From positions 29,607 to 93,606 of the forward strand of contig NZ_LJHY01000012.1 in the NCBI RefSeq assembly GCF_001295795.1: DNA of 64,000 nt, read 5' to 3'. The position numbers and the translations under genes were made by a program. Source of the stretch: Novosphingobium sp. AAP83 (GTDB lineage: Bacteria > Pseudomonadota > Alphaproteobacteria > Sphingomonadales > Sphingomonadaceae). Numbering within the stretch: position 1 is the stretch's first letter; every line of letters starts with the position of its first letter. Positions 34,181 to 43,085 of this stretch are shown here, piece by piece. The notes beneath the pieces are model-generated. The model saw nothing but the letters and a program-made list of their open reading frames with translations. It was not told where the DNA came from and did not search any database.

Positions 34181-34234
34181 CTCCTCTGAGGAGGCTTTAG
34201 AAAACCATCTCCCCCTCCTCTTCAGAGGAGGGGG
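34181..34234. repeat. GC-rich palindrome, copy 2, with a shorter relative
   Basis: A short CTCCTC-T-GAGGAG palindrome at 34181-34193 is followed by CCCCCTCCTCT-TC-AGAGGAGGGGG at 34211-34234, identical to the copy at 11386-11409. The second palindrome is inside the 3' end of queG and encodes its last residues (SSEEEGE). Confidence 0.8.
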
Positions 34235-35297
34235 CCGGGGGGTGTTGTAAACCCAACCTCTCCCAAGCCCAGACCGCCGCATCTGCCACCGCCGGATCGG
34301 GGTCGTTCCGCAATGCCTCAACCTGCGGCAGCAACCCCGCATCGCCGCTGTTGCCTGCGGCATAAAGGCAATTGCGCACCATCCGGTCGCGCCCGATCCG
34401 CTTGATCGGCGATCCCGAAAAGACCTTGCGAAAGGCGGCATCGTCCAGCGCCAGCAGGTCGGCCAGCCGTGGCGTCGTCAATTCCGCGCGCGGCAGGAAC
34501 GCGCGGTTGGCCTGTGCGCTGGCGGCAAAGCTGTTCCAAGGGCAGGCGGCAAGGCAATCGTCGCAGCCATAGATGCGGTTGCCCATCGCAGCGCGGTACT
34601 CTTCCGGCACCGGCCCTTTATGCTCGATCGTGAGGTACGAAATACAGCGCCTCGCATCCAACTGGTACGGCGCGGGGAAAGCATCGGTGGGGCAGGCGGT
34701 CTGGCAAGCGGTGCAGGAGCCGCAGCGGTCTGTATGGGGCGCATCGGGCGCAAACTCTATCGTGGTGTAAATCGCGCCTAGAAACAGCCACGAACCGTGC
34801 GTGCGGCTGACAAGGTTGGTGTGCTTTCCCTGCCAGCCGATCCCCGCCATCTGGCCCAGCGGCTTTTCCATGACCGGCGCGGTATCAACGAAAACCTTCA
34901 CCTCTTCGCCCGGAGCCTGCGCCACCAGCCAGCGTGCCAAAGCTTTGAGATTGCGCTTCACCACATCGTGATAATCGCCGCCTTGCGCGTAAACCGATAT
35001 GCGCCCGTGATCGGCGTGCGCGGCTAAAGCGCGCGGGTCTTGCGCCGGGGCATAGCTCATGCCCAGCGCGATCACGCTGCGCGCCTGCGGCCACAGCGAT
35101 TGCGGCCCGCGCCGGTGGTGCAACCGCGCCTCCATCCACTCCATCGTGCCATGGTGCCCGTCGCCCAGCCACTGTTCCAGCCGCGCGCCCAATTGCGGAT
35201 CATCGCCAGCAGGCGCGATGCCGCAGGCCGCAAAGCCAAGCCGCGCCGCTTCCTCTTTCAACCGCTCCTGCAAAAGCGTTGTCGCGCCGTTAACCAA
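34197..35297 (-). CDS. queG: Epoxyqueuosine reductase
   Basis: QueG is the cobalamin-dependent reductase for the last step of queuosine tRNA modification. The 366-aa product shows the N-terminal cobalamin-binding domain ([28 protein letters not shown]) and two [4Fe-4S] clusters ([16 protein letters not shown] and [11 protein letters not shown]). The C-terminal tail [13 protein letters not shown] is encoded by the palindromic repeat and looks like an acquired extension. The start is uncertain: TTG 35297 is the longest, and a nearby downstream TTG is possible. Confidence 0.94.
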   Translation of the reverse strand: MVNGATTLLQERLKEEAARLGFAACGIAPAGDDPQLGARLEQWLGDGHHGTMEWMEARLHHRRGPQSLWPQARSVIALGMSYAPAQDPRALAAHADHGRISVYAQGGDYHDVVKRNLKALARWLVAQAPGEEVKVFVDTAPVMEKPLGQMAGIGWQGKHTNLVSRTHGSWLFLGAIYTTIEFAPDAPHTDRCGSCTACQTACPTDAFPAPYQLDARRCISYLTIEHKGPVPEEYRAAMGNRIYGCDDCLAACPWNSFAASAQANRAFLPRAELTTPRLADLLALDDAAFRKVFSGSPIKRIGRDRMVRNCLYAAGNSGDAGLLPQVEALRNDPDPAVADAAVWAWERLGLQHPPAPSSEEEGEMVF

Positions 35298-35370
35298 ACT
35301 TGCTGCCCTGCCCGTTCATTGCTTATCGTTACGCCTATGAACCATGAAAATCGATTTAGGGGAATGGCCT

Positions 35371-36333
35371 GTGTCCGGAAACGACATTGAGGCCGCAAGT
35401 GTAGAACTCGCCATCGAGGCGCGCGGGCTGGTCAAGCGCTTCGATGGCTTCACCGCCGTCGATGGCGTTGATATCGCGGTGCCCAAAGGATCGATCTACG
35501 GCATTTTGGGGCCAAACGGCGCGGGCAAGACCACGACGCTGCGCATGCTGCTCGGCATCATTGATCCTGACGCCGGTTACCGCCGCGTGCTTGGCTGCGA
35601 ACGCCCCACCGAAGTCGCACGCCGCATCGGCTATCTGCCCGAAGAGCGCGGGCTTTATCCTGCGATGAAAGCCTATGAGGCCATCGCCTTCCTCGCCGCC
35701 TTGCGCGGGGTTCCGCTGAAAGAAGGCCGCCGTCTGGGCCGCGAAATGCTCGAAGAGCATGGCCTTGGCTATGCCGCAGATCGGCAGATCCGGCAGATGT
35801 CCAAAGGCATGGCACAGCAAGTGCAATTGCTCGGCACGCTGGTCCACCAGCCCGATCTGGTCGTGTTTGACGAGCCGTTCTCCGGCCTCGATGCGCTCAA
35901 TCAGGGCAAGCTTGAGCGGATGATCCGGGCCTTGGCCGCGCGCGGCACCACCGTGATTTTCTCCACCCACGTCATCGCCCATGCCGAACGGCTGTGCGAT
36001 CAGGTGGCGATCATCGCGGGCGGCAAAGTGCCTTTCGCCGGTTCGGTCGATGTGGCGCGTGACCGGCTGCGCCCGCAAGTGCGGCTCGAAACGCGCGTGA
36101 TCGACGGGCCGTGGCGCGCAGCTTTGCCCGTCGACGCACGGCACGAAGGCGCGTTCTGGTACTTCACCTTGCCCGAATCGGGGATCGAACCGCTGTTGCG
36201 CGCGCTGATCGAGGGCAATGCCGGCATCCTCAGCCTCTCGATCGAGCGGGCGGGCCTGCACGATGCCTTCGTGGCGATTGCCGGTGAGGCTGCGGCCAAG
36301 GCGCTGGAAGAAGGCAAGGGTGACGTACAATGA
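35371..36333 (+). CDS. ABC transporter ATP-binding protein (NatA-like)
   Basis: This ATPase subunit of 320 aa has Walker A (GILGPNGAGKTTTLRML), Q-loop (GYLPEERGLYPAM), signature MSKGMAQQVQLLGTLV (a degenerate SKGM form), Walker B (DLVVFDEPFSGLDA) and the switch His (STHVIAHAERL). A C-terminal domain of about 90 residues follows, as in the NatA/YhaQ group. GTG 35371 has AGGGG eight bases upstream; ATG 35344 is the alternative start. Its stop overlaps the permease start by 4 bp (ATGA), so the two are translationally coupled. Confidence 0.9.
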   Translation: MSGNDIEAASVELAIEARGLVKRFDGFTAVDGVDIAVPKGSIYGILGPNGAGKTTTLRMLLGIIDPDAGYRRVLGCERPTEVARRIGYLPEERGLYPAMKAYEAIAFLAALRGVPLKEGRRLGREMLEEHGLGYAADRQIRQMSKGMAQQVQLLGTLVHQPDLVVFDEPFSGLDALNQGKLERMIRALAARGTTVIFSTHVIAHAERLCDQVAIIAGGKVPFAGSVDVARDRLRPQVRLETRVIDGPWRAALPVDARHEGAFWYFTLPESGIEPLLRALIEGNAGILSLSIERAGLHDAFVAIAGEAAAKALEEGKGDVQ

Positions 36334-37562
36334 CCAATTGGCGGGAAAAACTGCGCGCGGCACTGGTGATCGCGCGGCGCGATTTTGTCGCGGTGATCTG
36401 GTCCAAGACCTTCATCTTCTTCCTGATCGGGCCATTGTTCCCCGTTCTGGTCGGCGGCCTTGCCGGGAACATCGGCGATAAAGTGCAGCAAAGCGCCGAT
36501 CGCCCAAGTATCGGCCTTGCGATGGGCAGCGGCGATGTGGACCGCCTGCTGCGCGCGCGCGATGATCTGGACGGGCGGCTGGCAGGGCCTATGCCCGAAA
36601 TCGTCGTGCTCAAACGCCTTGAACCCGGCGAGGCGTTCAATCCGCGCGCGGCGCTCTCCAGCAGTGATCGCCAAGTGACGGCGGTTCTGAGCGGCACGCT
36701 GGCCGCGCCCACGCTGTCCGGCCCGCCAGAGCGGCTGCGGCAGTGGGTGGGGCTCGTGTCCAATCTGGCCGCGAATGCACAGGCAGACAAGGCGCTGGCC
36801 TATCCGCAAGTTGCGATGGACGAAGTGGCGGGCACGGCGGCCAAAGTGCGCTCGGGCCAGGCCGCCACCGCGCAAGGCGGACAAGTGGTCCTGTTCCTGC
36901 TGACGATGCTGCTGGCGGGCATGGTCCTGTCCAATCTGGTCGAGGAAAAGGGCAACAAAATCATCGAAGTGCTGGCCGCTGCCATCCCGATGGACGCAAT
37001 GTTCATGGGCAAACTGTTCGCCATGCTCGGCGTCAGCCTTGTCGGCATTGCCGTATGGGGGGCGGCTGGTGGCACGCTGGTCTTGCTGGGCGGGCAGGGC
37101 ATGCCTGCGCTGGCCACGCCTGCGGTCGGCTGGCCATTGTTCCTGGTGCTGGGCTTCCTCTATTTTGCGATGGCCTATCTGCTGCTGGGATCGCTGTTCC
37201 TGTCGGTTGGCGGCATGGCGAGCACCGTGCGCGAAGTGCAGACGCTATCGATGCCGGTGTCGATGTTCCAGCTCATGGTGTTCTTCTTCTCCAGCTATGC
37301 GCTGACGGCGGCGGGCACGTGGGTTGAATGGCTTTCGTGGGTATTCCCGGTCAGTTCGCCTTACGCCATGCTGGCCCGCGCGGCACAGCATCAAGAGGTG
37401 TGGCCGCATATTCTTGCGCTGGGCTGGCAGGCGCTGTGGGTGGTGCTGATTGTGCGGGCAGGCGCGCAATTGTTCCGGCGCAGCGTGATGAAATCGGGGC
37501 CTTCGCAAGGAAAAGGCGTGTGGTCGCGGCTGCTGCGGCGCGGGGTGGCAAAGCCTTATTGA
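36330..37562 (+). CDS. ABC transporter permease (NatB/YhaP-like)
   Basis: This membrane subunit of 410 aa partners the preceding ATPase. It has an N-terminal helix (FIFFLIGPLFPVLVGGLAG), a large extracytoplasmic segment of about 120 residues, and a C-terminal ABC-2-type block of five or six helices (VVLFLLTMLLAGMVLSNLVEEKGNKIIEVL, then MFQLMVFFFSSYALTAAG). The LVEEKGNKIIEVL motif is typical of the NatB-like group, which includes Na+ and peptide exporters. The substrate cannot be told. Confidence 0.9.
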   Translation: MTNWREKLRAALVIARRDFVAVIWSKTFIFFLIGPLFPVLVGGLAGNIGDKVQQSADRPSIGLAMGSGDVDRLLRARDDLDGRLAGPMPEIVVLKRLEPGEAFNPRAALSSSDRQVTAVLSGTLAAPTLSGPPERLRQWVGLVSNLAANAQADKALAYPQVAMDEVAGTAAKVRSGQAATAQGGQVVLFLLTMLLAGMVLSNLVEEKGNKIIEVLAAAIPMDAMFMGKLFAMLGVSLVGIAVWGAAGGTLVLLGGQGMPALATPAVGWPLFLVLGFLYFAMAYLLLGSLFLSVGGMASTVREVQTLSMPVSMFQLMVFFFSSYALTAAGTWVEWLSWVFPVSSPYAMLARAAQHQEVWPHILALGWQALWVVLIVRAGAQLFRRSVMKSGPSQGKGVWSRLLRRGVAKPY

Positions 37563-37638
37563 CATTGATGTAGGTTGTGGCAGGCTAAGCGCATAAGGCA
37601 GACCGCGCATCAAAGCGTGGCCGCCCGGGAGAGATGCC

Positions 37639-38976
37639 ATGGCCTCGTCAATCGCGCCTGAAATGCCGACAATTACCTATCGCACATCACCCACTGCCAC
37701 CGCCGCTTTTGATGCGTGGCTGAAGGACAATCCGCAAGCCATCGGTGCAGGCACGCATCCGTGGGACGTCAGCCGGTCCGACATTTATGTCGAGGACCGC
37801 TGGCAACCGATATTTGCGCAAATGCGCGCACAAGCCCCGGTCAACCGCGTGACCGAATCGGCTTACGGTGCCTATTGGAACGTGGTCAGCCACAAGGCGA
37901 TCACGCATGTTGAATCGCTGCCCGAACTGTTTTCTTCGTCATGGCAATATGGTGGCATCACAATTGGCGATCCCCCCGCAGACATTGATCCGGCCGTGAT
38001 GGCAGAGCGGCAATTGCCGATGTTCATCGCAATGGACCGGCCCGAACACACCGGGCAACGCCGCACTGTTGCGCCCGCCTTCACCCCTGCGCGGATGGTG
38101 GCGATGGAGGCGGAAATCCGCCGCCGTACCGCCAGCGTGCTTGATGCGCTGCCGTGGGACGAAACCTTTGATTGGGTGGATAAAGTCTCGATCGAATTGA
38201 CCACCGGCATGCTGGCGATCCTGTTCGGCTTTCCGTGGGAAGACCGGCGGCTGCTCACATTCTGGTCTGATTGGGCAGGCGATGTGGAACTGACGCTGGC
38301 CAAGGATCTGGCCGATACCCGCTTTGGCATTCTGGGTGAAATGGCGCATTATTTCCAGCGGTTGTGGGTCGAACGGTCACAAGCCGCACCGGCGGATGAT
38401 CTGATCTCGATGATGATCCATTCCGAAGCGATGAACCACATGAGCCCGCAAGAATTCATGGGCAATCTGATGCTGTTGATCGTCGGCGGCAACGATACCA
38501 CGCGCAACACCATGTCAGGCATTGTCCACGCGCTTGACCAGTTCCCCGATCAGCGTGCGCTGCTGGAAAGCGATCCGGCATTGATCCCCAATGCGGTGCA
38601 GGAATGCCTGCGTTTCGTCACCCCGCTGGCGCATATGCGGCGCACCGCCAGCGCCGATGCTGACCTGTTCGGCCAAGCCATCAAGGCGGGCGATAAAATG
38701 GTGCTGTGGTATCTTTCGGCCAATCGCGATGAAACCGTGTTCGAAAATCCTGATAAGCTGATTGTCGAGCGGCCTAATGCGCGGCGGCATTTGTCGTTCG
38801 GCCATGGCATCCACCGTTGTGTCGGCGCGCGGCTGGCCGAGATGCAATTGCGCATCTTGCTGGAAGAAATGCACGAGCGCCGCATGCGTGTGCGCGTGGC
38901 TGGCGCAGTAGAGCGGGTGCGCGCCAATTTCGTCCATGGCTTCCGCAAACTTGAAGTGGCGCTTGAAAAACGGTGA
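37639..38976 (+). CDS. Cytochrome P450, probably CYP153 family alkane hydroxylase
   Basis: This soluble bacterial P450 (445 aa) has the I-helix oxygen-activation motif GGNDTTRNTMSG, the ExxR in VQECLRFVTPLAHMRR, and the heme-binding loop LSFGHGIHRCVGARLAEMQ with the thiolate Cys394. The wording of the I-helix and heme loop fits CYP153, whose members hydroxylate terminal carbons of medium-chain alkanes and fatty acids. It needs a ferredoxin and a reductase; a suitable reductase lies at 32919-34166, but no ferredoxin gene is adjacent. Confidence 0.9.
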   Translation: MASSIAPEMPTITYRTSPTATAAFDAWLKDNPQAIGAGTHPWDVSRSDIYVEDRWQPIFAQMRAQAPVNRVTESAYGAYWNVVSHKAITHVESLPELFSSSWQYGGITIGDPPADIDPAVMAERQLPMFIAMDRPEHTGQRRTVAPAFTPARMVAMEAEIRRRTASVLDALPWDETFDWVDKVSIELTTGMLAILFGFPWEDRRLLTFWSDWAGDVELTLAKDLADTRFGILGEMAHYFQRLWVERSQAAPADDLISMMIHSEAMNHMSPQEFMGNLMLLIVGGNDTTRNTMSGIVHALDQFPDQRALLESDPALIPNAVQECLRFVTPLAHMRRTASADADLFGQAIKAGDKMVLWYLSANRDETVFENPDKLIVERPNARRHLSFGHGIHRCVGARLAEMQLRILLEEMHERRMRVRVAGAVERVRANFVHGFRKLEVALEKR

Positions 38977-39115
38977 AGTAATCTCACGTATGACATGCGT
39001 CACGATAGATTTGGCACAAGGCGGGTAGTCTTTGCCACGTTCTGTCGGTAGGCCTCAGCCCTTGGGCCCTCTCACCCTTCCGGCCTATCGGCAGGACATC
39101 AAGGTTATCGCCACT

Positions 39116-39619
39116 ATGCGCCGTTTGACCGATCTTCCCCGCCGCCGGTTCCTCAGCCTTCTGGGCGCAGGTGTCGCCATGCCCATGGCCAGCGCGTGCA
39201 GCGCCAAACCTGCCGCCAAGGGCAAATTCCCGATTCAGAAAACCGAAGCTGAATGGCGGCGATTGCTGACGCCCGAACAGTTTTACATCCTGCGCGAAGA
39301 AGGCACCGAACGTCCGGGCACTTCGCCGTTGAACAAGGAAAAGCGCAAGGGCACCTTCGTATGCGCCGCCGATGGCAGCGCGCTGTTCGCCTCGTCCACC
39401 AAGTATGACAGCGGCACCGGCTGGCCCAGCTTCTGGAAGCCGCTGCCGCGCGCGGTGGGCACCAGCACCGACCGTTCGCTGGGCATGGCCCGCACCGAAG
39501 TGCATTGCGCGCAATGCGGCGGCCATCTTGGCCACGTGTTCGATGATGGCCCGATGCCCACCGGCTTGCGCTATTGCATGAACGGCGATGCGATGAAGTT
39601 TAGGGTCAGGACCTCTTAA
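39116..39619 (+). CDS. msrB: Peptide-methionine (R)-S-oxide reductase with Tat signal
   Basis: MsrB reduces the R form of methionine sulfoxide. The 167-aa product begins with a twin-arginine-like leader (RRRFLSLLGAGVAMPMASAC), so it is probably exported folded. The catalytic Cys154 is in RYCMNGDAMKF and the SGTGWPSFW block is intact. Of the two zinc CxxC pairs, C131-x-x-C134 is kept, but the first reads C83-A-A-D86, replacing one ligand by Asp. The last codons lie inside the left arm of a long inverted repeat, which may have reshaped the C-terminus. Confidence 0.93.
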   Translation: MRRLTDLPRRRFLSLLGAGVAMPMASACSAKPAAKGKFPIQKTEAEWRRLLTPEQFYILREEGTERPGTSPLNKEKRKGTFVCAADGSALFASSTKYDSGTGWPSFWKPLPRAVGTSTDRSLGMARTEVHCAQCGGHLGHVFDDGPMPTGLRYCMNGDAMKFRVRTS

Positions 39620-39868
39620 TCCCGCCTTCGAGGTTTGAAGCAAAATGGCCTAGTGCAAGGCGGATAGGCGCGGGAATAGTGGTCCTATTTCAAGACTATC
39701 CAACGCAGCAATAGGCCATTTTGGTCAAATCCCTGCGGGACGCCGGAATGGCTTCCATCTCAGACAGATAGTTGCTTGGAAAGGCAACCAGCCTTCCCTG
39801 CGCACCTATCCGCCCGATATGTTCGCCATTCCGACGCCTCGAAGGCGGGATTAAGAGGTCCTGACCCT
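39602..39868. mobile_element. MITE-like element with perfect 32-bp terminal inverted repeats
   Basis: The arm at 39602-39633 (AGGGTCAGGACCTCTTAATC...) is an exact inverted copy of 39837-39868. Inside, a 12-bp pair (CAAAATGGCCTA and its complement) forms a nested inverted repeat, and parts of the inner flanks are again loosely inverted. No reading frame of note lies within. The left arm includes the last codons and stop of msrB. The 267-bp size and ends suggest a non-autonomous transposable element, though no target-site duplication was established. Confidence 0.65.
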
Positions 39869-39913
39869 GAGCCCGCCTAAAGTTTCTGCACTCAAAGCCA
39901 TTGACGCGTCTTG

Positions 39914-40927
39914 ATGATCTGCCATCGGCGTGCCGTGCGCAGATTCCCCTTCATGACTTTGCTATTCGTCCCGCTGCTGTGGCTGACATGGGGCTGGCAA
40001 GCGTTGCCGGTGCAAAATGGCCAGGTCCGCATCGTTTCGATCATTGACCGTGTAACGCAGGCTGATCGCGCCGCGCTTGGCCCCTTTGCGCTGGAACAGG
40101 TGTGGCGGTTGTCATCGGGCAACAAGCGCTTTGGCGGCTATTCCGCGCTCGTTCCTTTGCCATCCGGACAGTTTCTGGCGGTTAGTGATCGCAACACTTG
40201 GTTCCGTTTTGCGCCGCCGGTGCAGGCAGGCACGATAGCGCTGCCTATGGGGCGGATGCTGGTCCATCGCCCGCAAAAGGATGAGCTTGAATACTTCGAT
40301 ACCGAAGCGGCAGTGCGTGATCCTTTGGATGGTTCGCTGTGGATTGCGCTGGAGGATGATTGGCACGTCGCGCATATTGCCAAACAGGGGGAAGCAGCGC
40401 GTTTCTATCCTGTCCCGGCCTTGCGCGATTGGCCCGAAAACGGCGGTGCAGAGGCGATGACGCGGCTGGCTGACGGGCGCTGGGTCATGCTGTGCGAAAC
40501 CTGCGGCGGCGGGCGCGGGGGTCTTCATCTGGGCCTGTTGTTTGCAGGCTATCCCGGCACTTCGGCAGTGCAAAAGTTCGGCATCGTCTTGCCCGCGGGT
40601 TATGCTCCGGTCGATATGGCCCCGCTGCCAGACGGACGCTTGCTGATCCTGACGCGGGCCTTCGCCATGTTCCCGGCGCACTTTTCCAACCGCCTCGTGC
40701 TGGCCGATCTGGCACGGCTCGATGGGAAGCGCCCCTTGGCAACCCGGGAGCTGGCCCGCATCGAAGGCAGCGCCCTGCGCGAGAATTACGAGGGGTTGGC
40801 GATCCGTCCTGCACCGGACGGCCAAGTGGAAGTCTGGCTGATCTCCGACGCCAACGATTCGGCGTTTCAGGAAACCCGGCTGATGCAGCTCCGGCTTGAC
40901 TCAGCCAAGCTACCGACCCAAAAATAG
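39914..40927 (+). CDS. Esterase-like activity of phytase family protein
   Basis: This exported protein of 337 aa matches the phytase-like esterase family. It has a hydrophobic leader (MTLLFVPLLWLTWGWQALP) and beta-propeller-like blades with conserved phrases FGGYSALVPLPSGQFLAVSD, DGSLWIALED, NGGAEAMTRLADGRWVML, MAPLPDGRLLILTR and ENYEGLAIRPAP. The family is usually secreted and of poorly defined substrate. ATG 39914 includes a basic n-region; ATG 39953 is an alternative. It starts 45 bp after the inverted-repeat element. Confidence 0.8.
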   Translation: MICHRRAVRRFPFMTLLFVPLLWLTWGWQALPVQNGQVRIVSIIDRVTQADRAALGPFALEQVWRLSSGNKRFGGYSALVPLPSGQFLAVSDRNTWFRFAPPVQAGTIALPMGRMLVHRPQKDELEYFDTEAAVRDPLDGSLWIALEDDWHVAHIAKQGEAARFYPVPALRDWPENGGAEAMTRLADGRWVMLCETCGGGRGGLHLGLLFAGYPGTSAVQKFGIVLPAGYAPVDMAPLPDGRLLILTRAFAMFPAHFSNRLVLADLARLDGKRPLATRELARIEGSALRENYEGLAIRPAPDGQVEVWLISDANDSAFQETRLMQLRLDSAKLPTQK

Positions 40928-40957
40928 TCAATAAAATCAAAATATAAGTCACACCCT

Positions 40958-40998
40958 CGTCATTGCGAGGAGGTGAAACCGACGAAGCAATCCAGAGC
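40958..40998. repeat. Extragenic repeat, CGTCATTGCGAGG type
   Basis: CGTCATTGCGAGGAGGTG followed by ACGAAGCAATCCAGAGC forms the imperfect palindrome of a repeat seen in many bacterial genomes (from memory). It lies between convergent genes, with no coding role. Confidence 0.6.
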
Positions 40999-41045
40999 GG
41001 CCACAAACCACGCTATGCCTCTAAACGCCATAAACACCACAGACC

Positions 41046-41081
41046 AAAAGCCCCCTTTCCGCGATGGGAAAGAGGGCTTTT
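41046..41081 (-). terminator. Rho-independent terminator of rpmB
   Basis: AAAAGCCCCCTTTCC and GGGAAAGAGGGCTTTT pair in a long stem with one bulge around GCGAT. The minus-strand T-run follows the stem 28 bp beyond the rpmB stop; it may also stop plus-strand transcripts. Confidence 0.85.
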
Positions 41082-41108
41082 GAAATTCGTCCCTTGCGGG
41101 AGAAGGTC

Positions 41109-41393
41109 TTAGGCAGCGACAGCCTTGACCAGATCGCGCTTCACCTTGAGGGCGCGCGAGCTGAGCTTCACGTCTGATTGCTTAAGCAGCCAGTTATCAA
41201 GACCGCCGTTGTGCTCAACCGAGCGCAAACCGTGCGTCGAAACGCGGAACTTGAAGCTGCGATCCAGCTTCTCGCTCATCAGCGTGACGTTTTGCAGGTT
41301 GGGCAGGAACACACGCTTGGTCTTGTTATTGGCGTGGCTTACGTTGTGACCGACTTGGCGGCCCTTACCGGTCAGTTCGCAGATACGCGACAT
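41109..41393 (-). CDS. rpmB: 50S ribosomal protein L28
   Basis: This 94-aa product begins [27 protein letters not shown] and continues with [12 protein letters not shown] and [20 protein letters not shown], the standard alphaproteobacterial L28. It is a single gene with its own terminator. Confidence 0.98.
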   Translation of the reverse strand: MSRICELTGKGRQVGHNVSHANNKTKRVFLPNLQNVTLMSEKLDRSFKFRVSTHGLRSVEHNGGLDNWLLKQSDVKLSSRALKVKRDLVKAVAA

Positions 41394-41516
41394 GGCTAAA
41401 ACTCACTTGTCTGTTCGATAACACTTATCGGGAAGGCGCGGCTCTTATCGATCCAACAGGCAAAGTCAAGGATTCGCACGTTGCGAAATGCCACTTTGGC
41501 GATTAGCCCCAAGCGC

Positions 41517-41972
41517 ATGACCCGCTGGCCTCTCCCCGATCCGATGCGCGCAGCGCTGCGCCAAGCCGCGCTTGCGCGCGATGCTGGCGAAGTGCCCATC
41601 GGTGCAGTGGTGGTGCGCCAGGGCCAGATTATCGCCGCTGCACACAACCGCCCTCGCGCCCTGTGCGATCCCACCGCACATGCCGAAGTGCTGGCGATTC
41701 GCGCTGCCGCCCATGCTTTGGGGCAGGAACGGCTGGATGATTGCGATTTGTGGGTCAGCCTTGAACCTTGCGCAATGTGCGCAGGCGCCATCGTTCACGC
41801 CCGCATCGCCCGCGTCTATTATGCCGCGCCTGATGCCAAAGGCGGCGCGGTGGAACACGGTGCGCGTGTGTTTCATCAACTAACGTGCCTGCACCGCCCC
41901 GAAGTTTATTCGGGCATGGGCGAATCTGAAGCCGCAGAGATGTTGCGCACGTTTTTTCGCGAGCGGCGTTAG
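41517..41972 (+). CDS. tadA: tRNA-specific adenosine deaminase
   Basis: TadA converts A34 to inosine in the wobble position of tRNA-Arg. The 151-aa product has the deaminase zinc motif (TAHAEVLAIR, with catalytic Glu, and LEPCAMCAGAIVHARI), VPIGAVVV, and the PDAKGGAV segment typical of TadA. ATG 41517 is chosen; a TTG at 41481 would add 12 residues. It overlaps the convergent RNase T2 gene by 4 bp at its 3' end. Confidence 0.94.
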   Translation: MTRWPLPDPMRAALRQAALARDAGEVPIGAVVVRQGQIIAAAHNRPRALCDPTAHAEVLAIRAAAHALGQERLDDCDLWVSLEPCAMCAGAIVHARIARVYYAAPDAKGGAVEHGARVFHQLTCLHRPEVYSGMGESEAAEMLRTFFRERR

Positions 41973-42667
41973 AAGCTGCGCCAGATCTTCACCGGCACCG
42001 AATCGGGTGGACCATTGCCGGTGGGGCAGCGCACAACTTTCATTGCGCGCGAATGGCACACGTGAACCTCGCGCAGCCAGCCGCTGCGATTCAGCAGCAG
42101 CTTGACCATATCGGGCTTCAGGCCCGGATTGGCGATGGTCATTGCCTGACGCACCATTCCGGCGTTCAGCCCCGCCTGCCGCGAAAGCCGCGCCATATCG
42201 GGAAACTGCATGGCCTGAAACAAGGCGCGGCCCTGATCGAAATAGGCGGCGGGGTCTTTGGTCATGCACGATCCGTGCTTGGCCCATTCGTGCATCAGAA
42301 GATCAGTGGATGGCGTTGTACACAAGTTGCGGCGCAGCGTTGCGGCATCGGGCGCGCGGCGCACCGGGCACCACTGCGGATAGGCCCCGCCTTTGCCATC
42401 GGGCCACAGCCCGTGAAGGATAAACCCGAACCGCCCCATAGCGCCCGAACATTGTGAGGCATGGCGCGGATCATCCTTGCGCGTGCGGCAGAATTCGGGC
42501 GACCAGCTTAGCGCCAGCGTATAGCCGGTGGTCGGCACCACGCGCGGCGGTGCGTCAGGCTCGGGCATAGCGGGCACCGAGACTTGCGGCGGCACCCGGC
42601 ACTGCCAGCCCTGGGCAAGCGCCGGGGTGGCTGTGGCGAGGCATAGGAGGGCGAGGAGACGGCGCAT
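41969..42667 (-). CDS. Ribonuclease T2 family protein
   Basis: This is an exported endoribonuclease of 232 aa with a signal peptide (LLALLCLATATPALAQ). Both catalytic segments are present: CAS1 FILHGLWPD and CAS2 HEWAKHGSC, giving the two histidines and the Glu/Lys needed for acid-base catalysis of RNA cleavage. Several cysteines fit the disulfides of the family. It probably works in the periplasm on external RNA. It shares its 3' end with tadA and is followed upstream by a small membrane protein gene with a 4-bp gap. Confidence 0.93.
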   Translation of the reverse strand: MRRLLALLCLATATPALAQGWQCRVPPQVSVPAMPEPDAPPRVVPTTGYTLALSWSPEFCRTRKDDPRHASQCSGAMGRFGFILHGLWPDGKGGAYPQWCPVRRAPDAATLRRNLCTTPSTDLLMHEWAKHGSCMTKDPAAYFDQGRALFQAMQFPDMARLSRQAGLNAGMVRQAMTIANPGLKPDMVKLLLNRSGWLREVHVCHSRAMKVVRCPTGNGPPDSVPVKIWRSF

Positions 42668-42671
42668 AAGC

Positions 42672-43073
42672 TTAGCTTTGCCTATCGCCCTTAAGCCACG
42701 CGTTTGAGGCTGGCAGGAACATCATTACGCCCGCAGCAGTGACGAGTAGAACTGCCAGCGTCGAGAATGCAGCAAACGGGACGCCGAGCAATGAGGCCAC
42801 TGTCGAGATGCCGCCAAGCCCGATCATATCAAGCGCAACCAGTACAAGGACGAACCAGCGCGCAAAGCCGACACGCGCGCGGGACACGACCAGCCCAAGT
42901 CCGATCAGCACGGCGGCATTGGTGAAAGAGCTGATGAGGATTGTCTGGGGAGAGAGTCCAGCAGCTTTGGCCATCGCGTCCAGATGCAGCACGATAGTAA
43001 CGATACGAATGAGCTGACTGGCGATCAGCGCATATTCGAACCAGCGGATGGTATCGGGGCGGGCAGTTTTCAT
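42672..43073 (-). CDS. Four-helix membrane protein, function unknown
   Basis: This 133-aa protein has four hydrophobic segments (YALIASQLIRIVTIVL, ILISSFTNAAVLIGLGLVV, WFVLVLVALDMIGLGGI, FSTLAVLLVTAAGVMMFL). No family motif is recognised. It is packed between nadC (12 bp) and the RNase T2 gene (4 bp) on the same strand, so it is probably part of that transcript. Confidence 0.7.
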   Translation of the reverse strand: MKTARPDTIRWFEYALIASQLIRIVTIVLHLDAMAKAAGLSPQTILISSFTNAAVLIGLGLVVSRARVGFARWFVLVLVALDMIGLGGISTVASLLGVPFAAFSTLAVLLVTAAGVMMFLPASNAWLKGDRQS

Positions 43074-43085
43074 GGCCGCAGAGTG

